Below, piece by piece: positions 33,002 through 39,996 of a stretch of 64,000 nucleotides of DNA (positions are counted from its first letter, which is position 1; the number at the start of each line of letters is the position of its first letter). Under the pieces are notes generated by a model. The model did no database searches and was not told the origin of the DNA. It saw only the letters and a list, made by a program, of their open reading frames with translations. Source of the stretch: Winogradskya humida (lineage in GTDB: Bacteria; Actinomycetota; Actinomycetes; Mycobacteriales; Micromonosporaceae); NCBI RefSeq assembly GCF_016862215.1, contig NZ_BOMN01000089.1:23915-87914 (forward strand). The letters are read 5' to 3'. Both the position numbers and the translations under genes were made by a program.

Positions 33002-33757
33002 ATGGCACAACGATCGCGCAGAACGACCCGGCTCATCGCCGCCGGAGCCGTCGCACTGGCAGCCGTGGCGGCGACGGTCACCACCCAGTTCGCCTCGGCG
33101 GCCGAGTCGGCGGAGACCGTCACCGCCACGATCCAGGTCGACGGGGTCTTCGACGGCGCGGGCAAGCGGTTCATCGCGGACGGCGCGCTCGGCGACGGCG
33201 GCCAGGACGAGGGTCAGGACGCGATGTTCGAGCTGGCCGACGGCGCCACGCTGACGAACGTGATCCTCGGCGTCCCGGCCGCGGACGGGGTGCACTGCCT
33301 CGGCAGCTGCACCCTGCGCGACGTCACCTGGGAGGACGTCGGCGAGGACGCGGCGACGTTCCTCGGCACGAACGCGACCGTCCTGGTCGAGGGCGGCTCG
33401 GCGGCGCTCGGCACCGACAAGGTCTTCCAGGACAACCGGCTCGCCGGCGGCTCGGTCACCATCAAGAATTTCACGGTCAGCGACTTCGGCAAGCTCTACC
33501 GCTCCTGCGGCAACTGCGACGAGCAGGCCGCGCGTACGGTCTCCATCTCGAACGTCACCGCCACCGGCACCGGCAAGGTCCTCGCCGGCGTCAACGGCAA
33601 CCTCGGCGACAAGGTCACCATCACCGACGTCACCCTCCCCGGGGCCACCCACGTCTGCGAGATCTTCGAAGGCAACGACACGGGCGCCGAGCCCACCAAG
33701 GTCGCAACCGAGCCGGACGGCGTGACCTGCGTCGCCACCGGCATCACGGTCCAGTAA
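33002..33757 (+). CDS. secreted pectate lyase, PL3 family
   Basis: A protein of 251 residues with an N-terminal signal sequence cleaved near FASAAE. The short beta-helix has the PL3 features DGVHCLGSCTLRDVTWEDVGEDA, the DKVFQ segment and TVSDFGKLYRSCGNC, with several paired cysteines. It would cleave pectate outside the cell. GGAGG lies 6 bases before ATG 33002. It stands alone between two terminators, away from the main pectin island but clearly related in function. Confidence 0.9.
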   Translation: MAQRSRRTTRLIAAGAVALAAVAATVTTQFASAAESAETVTATIQVDGVFDGAGKRFIADGALGDGGQDEGQDAMFELADGATLTNVILGVPAADGVHCLGSCTLRDVTWEDVGEDAATFLGTNATVLVEGGSAALGTDKVFQDNRLAGGSVTIKNFTVSDFGKLYRSCGNCDEQAARTVSISNVTATGTGKVLAGVNGNLGDKVTITDVTLPGATHVCEIFEGNDTGAEPTKVATEPDGVTCVATGITVQ

Positions 33758-33765
33758 CCGCTCGC

Positions 33766-33791
33766 GGCGGCGCCAGGTCCGGGGCGCCGCC
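33766..33791 (+). terminator. hairpin terminator of PL3 pectate lyase
   Basis: A perfect 9-base GC stem (GGCGGCGCC, 33766-33774, with 33783-33791) around an 8-base loop, 8 bases after the stop. Confidence 0.65.
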
Positions 33792-33875
33792 CACGGCCGG
33801 ACCGGCGCCCTGGCCCTGGCCGCCGTCGCGGTGTGGCTGGCCACGACCTGGCTCTGACTCTTGTTACCGTTTCCC

Positions 33876-34436
33876 ATGGCAGAGGAACCGACGCTGGTGG
33901 TCATGCGCGGAAATTCGGGAAGCGGCAAAACCACTGCTGCGCGGGAGATTCGCCGGCGGTACGGCCGGGGCTGCGCCCTCCTCGAACAGGACCACCTCCG
34001 CCGCGTCATCCTCCGCGAACACGACAGCGGCCAGATCGGCCCCGTCGCCCCGGCGTTCATCGCAGCCACCGCCCGGACCGCCCTCGACCTCGGCTACCAC
34101 GTCATCCTCGAAGGAATCCTCCACACCGACCGCTACGCCACAGCCCTGCAAAACCTCATCACCGCCCATCCCGGCCCCACCCACGTCTACTACCTCGACG
34201 TCTCCTTCGACGAAACCGTCCGCCGCCACTTCCGCCGCGACGAACCGATCCCCGTAACCGCCGACCAGATGCGCGACTGGTACTCCCCCCGCGACCTGCT
34301 CACCACCCCCGGCGAAACAGTCATCCCCGAATCCAGCACCTTCGAGCAAACCGTCACCACCGTCCTGCACACCAGCGGCCTCGCCGCACGCGACCCGCTG
34401 ACCCCATGCCCGACCGTCTGCCCTCACTGCCCCTGA
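33876..34436 (+). CDS. P-loop kinase-like protein (AAA_33 / zeta-toxin-like fold)
   Basis: A protein of 186 residues with the Walker A motif RGNSGSGKTT at 11-20, then LLEQDHLRR, HVILEGIL and the lid-type DETVRRHFRRD. These mark small nucleotide-dependent kinases that phosphorylate metabolites or antibiotics. The substrate is unknown. ATG 33876 lies 5 bases after TACCGT, so the message may be leaderless. Its last 13 bases overlap the convergent DUF6928-like gene. Confidence 0.78.
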   Translation: MAEEPTLVVMRGNSGSGKTTAAREIRRRYGRGCALLEQDHLRRVILREHDSGQIGPVAPAFIAATARTALDLGYHVILEGILHTDRYATALQNLITAHPGPTHVYYLDVSFDETVRRHFRRDEPIPVTADQMRDWYSPRDLLTTPGETVIPESSTFEQTVTTVLHTSGLAARDPLTPCPTVCPHCP

Positions 34437-35152
34437 ACGGATCCCCACCGCACTGTCCGCGGGGGACCCGCTGCCTCCATCCAGGCCACGAACTGCGCCT
34501 CGCGGGCCGCCTGCTCCTCCCCCGTCGGGTCCTCGACGCGGAAGCCGTGCACCGGCACGTCGAACGGGTCGACATCATCCGGTTCCCGCCGGCCCTCCAG
34601 GATGAAACCGAACAGGGCACGCAACGCGTCCTCACCCAGCTCCAACGGATGGAACGGCAGCGGGTACGGGCTCCCGGTGAGCGTCGAGCCGACCGGGTGC
34701 CCGCCCGCCCAGTAGGGCCGCTCGAAGTCGTACGGCTCGCCGATGTTCTCCACGATCCCGCCGTCCGGCGACAGGCTGAGCGAACGCACGAGCACCCCGT
34801 CCTCCCACACCGCGAAGCAGAGCCAGTCACTCACCGAATGCATGCCGTGCACGATGATCCGTCGCCCCGCACCGGCCCGCAGCAGCTCTTCGGGCAGCTC
34901 GGACGGGCGATCGAGGATCAGCCTCCGGTCGCACAGCAGCTCAGCACCGGGCAGCATCGCCACATAGGTGACATCGTCGGGCGGGTAGCACCAGTCCCCC
35001 AGGACGCCGTCCTCGATCGGCGTCACGGCGTACCCGGGATGGATCTCACGCACCAGGTGCTCAGCCTTGACCCGGTCGGCCGCGCCGGTTCCGAGCAGCA
35101 CCGGCCGCAGGTCGCCTTGCGTGAAAGCCAGCAGCGCTGTCTTCGCGCCCAT
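34424..35152 (-). CDS. DUF6928-like protein
   Basis: A cytoplasmic-type protein of 242 residues. It begins MGAKTALLAF and contains the segments DWCYPPDDVTYVAMLPGAELLCDR, HSVSDWLCFAVWEDGVLVRSLSLSPDGG and FHPLELGEDALRALFGF. These recall a family known from many actinobacteria (DUF6928) with no assigned function. It is divergent from the MazG-like gene by 47 bases and converges with the kinase gene with a 13-base overlap. I can say nothing firm on its role. Confidence 0.65.
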   Translation of the reverse strand: MGAKTALLAFTQGDLRPVLLGTGAADRVKAEHLVREIHPGYAVTPIEDGVLGDWCYPPDDVTYVAMLPGAELLCDRRLILDRPSELPEELLRAGAGRRIIVHGMHSVSDWLCFAVWEDGVLVRSLSLSPDGGIVENIGEPYDFERPYWAGGHPVGSTLTGSPYPLPFHPLELGEDALRALFGFILEGRREPDDVDPFDVPVHGFRVEDPTGEEQAAREAQFVAWMEAAGPPRTVRWGSVQGQ

Positions 35153-35199
35153 GACACCCCTGTCCCGGATTGATCGTTGCGGGATGCGAGATTACCGGC

Positions 35200-35520
35200 A
35201 TGGCTAATGACGACATGACGGTGTGGGATGCGGCGCGGACGTGGCGGGCGGCGCTCGACGAGCGGAACGGGACGGAGGATCTGGAGCTGACGCTGCGGAT
35301 CGCGAAGATCACGGAGGAGGCCGGCGAGGCGGTCCAGGCCTGGATCGGCGTCCTCGGCCAGAACCCCCGCAAGGGCATCACCCACACCCGCGAGGACGTC
35401 GCCGGAGAACTCGCCGACGTGGTGTTCACCGCCCTGGTCGCCATCGAGAGCCTCGGCCTGGACGCCCGGACAACCGTCGACGCCTGCGCCGAGAAGGCCC
35501 TCGGCTACCTGCCCCGGTGA
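35200..35520 (+). CDS. MazG-like nucleotide pyrophosphohydrolase
   Basis: A protein of 106 residues. The helical metal-binding pattern appears as KITEEAGEAVQAW (ExxE) and, about thirty residues later, EDVAGELADVVFTALV (ExxxD), typical of the all-alpha NTP pyrophosphatase superfamily. It would hydrolyse a non-canonical or damaged nucleoside triphosphate. ATG 35200 is used; another in-frame ATG lies five codons on. It converges closely with the next gene. Confidence 0.82.
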   Translation: MANDDMTVWDAARTWRAALDERNGTEDLELTLRIAKITEEAGEAVQAWIGVLGQNPRKGITHTREDVAGELADVVFTALVAIESLGLDARTTVDACAEKALGYLPR

Positions 35521-35527
35521 CGAACGA

Positions 35528-36091
35528 TCACCGGCGCCGGCGCGGCAACTTCTTACCGATCAACAGCCAGGCCGCATAGAGCACACCCGCAACAGCGACA
35601 GGTACGCCCTTCAGCCCGTTGATAATGATCAAAGGCGGCCCCGCCGACACCAGCGCCAACGCCAGCGCCATCCGATGCGGCTGCAGTTCCCTCGGCCCGC
35701 CCCGCGCCGGCCGCCGGGGAGACCCCGCCATAACTCGCCGCGGAAGCCGCGCCGCAGAACCCTCCAGCTGTCCGGGTGACTGAGGCACAGCATCTTCCGA
35801 ATCAGTGGCCGAAGCCGCCGGCACCTCGGAGTCAAAACCCCCGGAATCAGCACCCTCGGCGCCATGATCGGTAGACGAAAGATCCGAACGCGCGGGGACG
35901 GGACGCGCGGGGACGACAGGGACCCGGGCACCGGGATCGGCGGCAGGTGGCATGGCGGGGAGGCCGAGGGCGGCGAAGTCCGTGGTGCGGGCAGGGGCGG
36001 CGGCGGGCGACCGTGGCGTACGGTCGTCCGTTTTCATCGCGCGGTCCGGCGCCGGGGCGTCGTCCGGTTGGTGCTGTCCCACTGACCCCAT
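35528..36091 (-). CDS. hypothetical protein with low-complexity N-terminus and two membrane helices
   Basis: About 187 residues. The first 140 are rich in Ala, Pro, Ser and acidic residues and probably disordered. Two hydrophobic segments near the end (MALALALVSAGPPLIII and VPVAVAGVLYAAWLLIG) are followed by a basic tail KKLPRRRR. GGAG lies 4-5 bases before ATG 36091. The start is 38 bases downstream of the beta-propeller gene stop on the same strand. No family is recognised. Confidence 0.5.
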   Translation of the reverse strand: MGSVGQHQPDDAPAPDRAMKTDDRTPRSPAAAPARTTDFAALGLPAMPPAADPGARVPVVPARPVPARSDLSSTDHGAEGADSGGFDSEVPAASATDSEDAVPQSPGQLEGSAARLPRRVMAGSPRRPARGGPRELQPHRMALALALVSAGPPLIIINGLKGVPVAVAGVLYAAWLLIGKKLPRRRR

Positions 36092-36129
36092 CTTGCTCCA
36101 TGGGTTTTGGGGCGCCCCGGGGACCCGGG

Positions 36130-37389
36130 TCACCCGAGTCCGACCCCACAATCCAGGATCCGCCCGTCGCTGGTCCCGATGAGCAGCCGGCCCCGGGCGG
36201 CGACCGTCACCGCGGTGGGCAGGACGGGGATCCCGGCCACGGTGACGTGGGTTCGCCACCGCACGGCGCCGTCCGCGAGGTCGAGCGCCACGAGCTCGCC
36301 GTCGGCGTAGGTGACGTAGGCGGTCCGGGGACCGGCGTCGACGGCCGTCGGCGCGTGGTCGGTCCGGAAGACCCATCGCGGCTCGCCACCGGGCATCCGG
36401 CGCCGGACCACGAACGAGCCGCCGGGTTGCAGCCCGTGGCCGTGGTGGACGGTTCCCGCGTACACAAGATCACCGTCGAAGGTCTCCACGCCCGGGCCGG
36501 GACGATGGGTCTCACCCCGGACCCACGAGAACGGCATCAGCCGATGGAAGCGCCGCCTCCCCGGTTGGCGGGGACGGCCGCCGACCGACGGGACCCGCAG
36601 ATTGGCGGCCGCGATGCGCGCGTACCTCGGTGTGAGGTCGTCGTCGCGCTTGCGGGCGAATTCCCGGGTGTAGATCCGGCTGCCACGGCGGATGCGAAAA
36701 GTCGGCCCGAATTCGCTGGCCGGCGTGACAGCGGGCAGGCCGTCGGCGCAGCTCACCAGCGCTACCGGCCCGTGGACCTCGAACCGGTCGAGGCACGCGC
36801 CGTCGTCGAGGGAGATCCGCATCTGGTCAGCCCACGCCGACCGCTCGTCCCCGGCGACGACGATGCCCCGGGCGCCCCGATCGGTGGGAACTGCCCACTG
36901 CCGCTCTCCCGAGGGCAGCCACGACTCCAGCTGAACCCCGTCGGACGCAGCGAGAATCCGCCCGTCGGAGAGCTGTTCAACGGCGCGGACGTCCCGCCGC
37001 GGAACCGGTGCCGGAAAGAGTGCCCGGCGAGCGTCCGCACGTCCGTCGGGCCGCGGTGCCGGGACACGGGGGCCGTCGAGGTCTTCCCCGGTGATCGACT
37101 CGGCGGTGACGGCGCGCCAGTCGGGGCGGCGTACCACGGACACATGGCCTTCGGTCCAGGCCGCTTTGTCCTTCCAGTCGTTCGGCGGCGCGGTCACCAC
37201 GCGAAGTTCCTCGTCGTTGAGCCACTCCAGGGCCAGCACCTCCCAGCCCAACTCCGGCCACATCGACACCCCGGAGCCCGTCTCGAGGTCCAGCAGCAGA
37301 AGGTCACCCTCGAAGAAGTAGCCGCCGTCGTACCTGCCCGCGCCCACCGCCAGTAGCGGCAACGCCGGGTGAAACGCCAGTGCGTGCAC
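36130..37389 (-). CDS. beta-propeller (PQQ/WD-like repeat) protein
   Basis: About 419 residues of repeating four-strand units, such as LAFHPALPLLAVGAG, DGRILAASDGVQLESW, GDLVYAGTVHHGHG and ADGELVALDLADGAVRW. This fits a propeller used for protein or ligand binding. No signal peptide is seen. GTG 37389 is chosen because AGGGAGG lies 9 bases upstream, although a longer frame exists. It is divergent from the hydrolase at 37481 and shares its operator-rich promoter region. Confidence 0.65.
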   Translation of the reverse strand: MHALAFHPALPLLAVGAGRYDGGYFFEGDLLLLDLETGSGVSMWPELGWEVLALEWLNDEELRVVTAPPNDWKDKAAWTEGHVSVVRRPDWRAVTAESITGEDLDGPRVPAPRPDGRADARRALFPAPVPRRDVRAVEQLSDGRILAASDGVQLESWLPSGERQWAVPTDRGARGIVVAGDERSAWADQMRISLDDGACLDRFEVHGPVALVSCADGLPAVTPASEFGPTFRIRRGSRIYTREFARKRDDDLTPRYARIAAANLRVPSVGGRPRQPGRRRFHRLMPFSWVRGETHRPGPGVETFDGDLVYAGTVHHGHGLQPGGSFVVRRRMPGGEPRWVFRTDHAPTAVDAGPRTAYVTYADGELVALDLADGAVRWRTHVTVAGIPVLPTAVTVAARGRLLIGTSDGRILDCGVGLG

Positions 37390-37410
37390 CAGCAAGAGCC
37401 TCCCTGACAC

Positions 37411-37456
37411 TTGACAAAGCGGAACCGCGTTCCACATTATTACGGAACACTGTTCC
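37411..37456. promoter_or_regulatory. promoter with two GGAACnnnGTTCC operators
   Basis: TTGACA at 37411-37416 and CATTAT at 37435-37440 form a promoter towards the hydrolase gene. Two perfect 13-base palindromes lie in it: GGAACCGCGTTCC (37421-37433, in the spacer) and GGAACACTGTTCC (37444-37456, at the start site). Their centres are 23 bases apart. This is a clear repressor arrangement, possibly for both divergent genes. Confidence 0.75.
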
Positions 37457-37480
37457 ACTTACCCTGAGGAAGGGCACATC

Positions 37481-38386
37481 ATGATCTTCTCGGTCAGCCC
37501 GATCGTTCTGGCGGCTCCCGGCCGCGCTGTTGAGCTGCAGGTCAAGGTGACCGCGCCGACAACCGGTGAGCGCCTGCCGATCATTCTGGTGTCGCACGGT
37601 CACGGCGCGTCGAACAACCTGTCATCACTCAACGGATACGCACCCCTGGTCACCCTCCTCGCCGAGCAGGGTTTCGCCGTGATCCAGCCGACCCACCTCG
37701 ACTCGAAAACGCTGACAAAGCAGGTGGATCCCGATGACGCCGAGGCGCCGCTGTTCTGGCGTACCCGGGCGCTCGACATGACCCGCGTCCTCGACCGGCT
37801 CGACACGATCGAGGAAGCGGTCCCGCAGCTGAAAGGGCGCCTGGACCGGGACAACGTCGCCGTTGCCGGGCACTCGCTCGGCGGGCACACCGCGAGCCTG
37901 CTACTGGGTGCGCGCCTGACCGACCCGCTCGACGGCGGACTGGTCGACCTGGCCGAGCTGCGGATCAAGGCCGGCGTGCTGCTCGCCGCGCCGGGTCGTG
38001 GCGGGGACGCGCTGAGCGAGTTCGCGGCGAAGAACTACTCCTTCTTCTCGACCACCGACTTCACCGGGATGGCCACGCCCGCGCTGGTGGTCGCCGGTGA
38101 CCGGGATGCCTCCCCGCACCTGACGACCGCGGGCTGGGAATGGCACACCGACCCGTACCGGCTGGCGCCCGGGCCCAAAGATCTGGTGGTCCTGGCCGGA
38201 GCGGAGCACGGCCTCGGTGGCATTTCGGGGTACGACGCGGCCGAGACCACCGACGAGGATCCCGGGCGCGTTGCCACGGTGGCCCGGCTCGTTTCGGCGT
38301 ACCTGCGGAATGCGCTTCTGGGTGATGCCGAGGCGTGGCGGGACGCGCGCGATTCGCTGACGGGTGGCCGGGTCGAGGGCAAGTAA
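37481..38386 (+). CDS. alpha/beta hydrolase (chlorophyllase/PAF-acetylhydrolase-like)
   Basis: A protein of 301 residues without signal peptide. The oxyanion region is LVSHGHGASNN, the nucleophile elbow AGHSLGGHTAS, the acid strand VVAGDRDASPH, and the His lies in AGAEHGLGG. Length and order resemble dienelactone- or PAF-hydrolase-like enzymes. It is controlled by the doubled palindrome upstream, so it is probably induced by a small molecule it degrades. The substrate is unknown. Confidence 0.85.
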   Translation: MIFSVSPIVLAAPGRAVELQVKVTAPTTGERLPIILVSHGHGASNNLSSLNGYAPLVTLLAEQGFAVIQPTHLDSKTLTKQVDPDDAEAPLFWRTRALDMTRVLDRLDTIEEAVPQLKGRLDRDNVAVAGHSLGGHTASLLLGARLTDPLDGGLVDLAELRIKAGVLLAAPGRGGDALSEFAAKNYSFFSTTDFTGMATPALVVAGDRDASPHLTTAGWEWHTDPYRLAPGPKDLVVLAGAEHGLGGISGYDAAETTDEDPGRVATVARLVSAYLRNALLGDAEAWRDARDSLTGGRVEGK

Positions 38387-38389
38387 CGT
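38384..38389 (+). promoter_or_regulatory. -10 box for a leaderless thyX message
   Basis: TAACGT overlaps the stop codon of the hydrolase gene and ends 7 bases before ATG 38397. No ribosome site precedes that ATG, which supports a leaderless transcript. Confidence 0.4.
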
Positions 38390-38396
38390 ATCCGCA

Positions 38397-39116
38397 ATGA
38401 CCGAGCCTGACTTCCGCCACGACGTGAGCGTCACCCTCGTGAAGAGTGCCGCGGCGGACGCGGATGTGCTGTTCGCCGCGCGGGTGTCGACCGCGGGTGA
38501 GGCGTCGCTGGCGGAGCTGGACGCCGACCCCGGGAAGTCCAAGGGCCTGATCAACTACCTGATGCGGGATCGGCACGGTACGCCGTTCGAGCACAACTCG
38601 ATGACGTTCCTCGTCCAGGCGCCGATCTTCGTGTTCCGCGAGTTCCACCGGCACCGCGCGGGCTGGTCCTACAACGAGGAGAGCGGGCGTTACCGGGAGC
38701 TGGAGCCGGTGTTCTACACGCCGGCCGCGGACCGCCCGCTCGTGCAGTTCGGGCGTCCCGGAAAGTACGAGTTCGCCGAGGGCACCGCGGAGCAGCACGA
38801 GCGGACGCTCACGGCGATGGAATCCGCGTACCGGCACAGCTATGCGGCGTACCAGGAAATGCTGGCTGCGGGGATCGCCCGGGAAGTGGCGCGGGCTGTG
38901 CTCCCGGTCGGTCTTTTCTCCTCGATGTACGCGACGTGCAACGCCCGCTCGCTGATGCATTTCCTGTCGCTACGCACCAAGCGGGACAACGCGAAGGTCC
39001 CGTCGTTCCCGCAGCGCGAGATCGAGATGGTGGCGGAGCGGATGGAAGCGGAGTGGGCAGCCCTGATGCCGCTGACCCACGCCGCCTTCGAGACCCACGG
39101 CCGCGTCGCGCCCTAG
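38397..39116 (+). CDS. thyX: FAD-dependent thymidylate synthase
   Basis: A protein of 239 residues that makes dTMP from dUMP with methylene-tetrahydrofolate, NADPH and FAD. The diagnostic motif RHRAGWSYNEESGRY is present, with RTKRDNA near the C-terminus. It is the alternative to ThyA and common in actinobacteria. The stop TAG shares bases with the stop of the convergent SMR gene (CTAG, 39113-39116). Confidence 0.96.
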   Translation: MTEPDFRHDVSVTLVKSAAADADVLFAARVSTAGEASLAELDADPGKSKGLINYLMRDRHGTPFEHNSMTFLVQAPIFVFREFHRHRAGWSYNEESGRYRELEPVFYTPAADRPLVQFGRPGKYEFAEGTAEQHERTLTAMESAYRHSYAAYQEMLAAGIAREVARAVLPVGLFSSMYATCNARSLMHFLSLRTKRDNAKVPSFPQREIEMVAERMEAEWAALMPLTHAAFETHGRVAP

Positions 39117-39424
39117 AGGAACTTGAGACCGGCGACCCCGGTGACCACCAGGAGCAGGCAGACGATCCGGGGTAGTGAGGCCGGCTCGCCGAGCGACACC
39201 ATCCCGTAGACCGCGGTGACGACGACACCGATGCCGACCCACACGGCGTACCCGGTGCCGACCGGGATGGTGCGCAGCGCATAGCCGAGACCGGCCATGC
39301 TCAGCACGAGCGTGGCGCCGAACAGAGCGGTCGGCAGCGGGCGGCTGAGGCCGGCGCTGCGGTCGAGGGCGGCCGCCCACACCGTTTCCAGCATTCCGGA
39401 CAGCACGAGAACGAACCAGGCCAT
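39113..39424 (-). CDS. gdx: SMR-family guanidinium exporter (Gdx/SugE type)
   Basis: A membrane protein of 103 residues with four helices. In the first, MAWFVLVLSGMLETVWA has G10, E13 and W16, the binding-site pattern of the Gdx (SugE) subgroup that exports guanidinium in exchange for protons. Helix 3 has the family segment RTIPVGTGYAVWVGIG. It probably works as an antiparallel homodimer. AAGGTGG lies before the ATG, right behind a guanidine-III riboswitch, which supports the substrate. Confidence 0.92.
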   Translation of the reverse strand: MAWFVLVLSGMLETVWAAALDRSAGLSRPLPTALFGATLVLSMAGLGYALRTIPVGTGYAVWVGIGVVVTAVYGMVSLGEPASLPRIVCLLLVVTGVAGLKFL

Positions 39425-39445
39425 GACGAACCCACCTTTTGACAG

Positions 39446-39487
39446 CGGTCGTCTTGGCAGGCCGGGTACGACACACACTCGTCCGGG
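39446..39487 (-). promoter_or_regulatory. guanidine-III riboswitch
   Basis: Read on the minus strand, CCGGACGAG is followed by GUCGUACCCGG and then CAAGACGAC. These are the conserved blocks of the mini-ykkC/guanidine-III class in order. The GUCGU and ACGAC segments pair, and CCGG pairs with CCGG. It ends a few bases before the ribosome site of the SMR gene, so guanidine probably frees translation of the exporter. Confidence 0.88.
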
Positions 39488-39663
39488 ATGTCCGCGTTGC
39501 GGCATCCGTTTCAGGATGGCAAACGGGGCGGGTCCGGGCAACGTCGGCGCCGGTCAGAAAAGTCACCACCTCGAAGATGAATTCTTCCGGCATCGATCGA
39601 CGTGATCGGCGTGCGACCTTATCCTTACGACTCCACCAACCCTGGGTTACGGAAGGTCAGCCG

Positions 39664-39996
39664 ATGTCCGACTCGCCAGTTGACGTCGAGACGTGTCCCG
39701 ACGGAAGTGTCAAGCTGCGCCCGCACGGCCACATCGGACCGGAGGACGCCGTCGAGCTCCGTCAGGTCCTCGTGCACACCGTCCGGCACGTCCGCCCCCT
39801 GCGCCTGATCCTGGACCTGCACGACGTCTCCGAGCTCGACCCCATCAACCTCGGCACGCTGACCGCGGCGTGCGCGCTCGGCGACGACCATCACGTCGTC
39901 GTCTTCCTGGACCACTCCTCGGCCCGGATCGCCGCGCAGCTCGCCGCCGCGGGCGTTCCCCACCAGCGTCTCCGGCACATCATGGCCGTGAATTAA
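39664..39996 (+). CDS. STAS-domain protein (anti-sigma-factor-antagonist-like)
   Basis: A protein of 110 residues with a beta-alpha STAS fold: GSVKLRPHGHI, a helix, then LRLILDLHDVSELDPINLGTLTAAC and VVVFLDHSSARIAAQL. In classical antagonists a Ser follows the second strand (D-S-G). Here the loop reads ELDPINLG, so phosphorylation at that site is doubtful. GGAAGG lies upstream of the ATG. Its TAA stop shares bases with the stop of the convergent ATPase gene. Confidence 0.75.
   Translation: MSDSPVDVETCPDGSVKLRPHGHIGPEDAVELRQVLVHTVRHVRPLRLILDLHDVSELDPINLGTLTAACALGDDHHVVVFLDHSSARIAAQLAAAGVPHQRLRHIMAVN

Noticed and set aside
34190..35173. Plus-strand frame extending 33833-35173 through the kinase and DUF6928-like genes
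   Set aside because: Arg/Pro/His-rich shadow; the P-loop protein in another frame is clearly the real gene.
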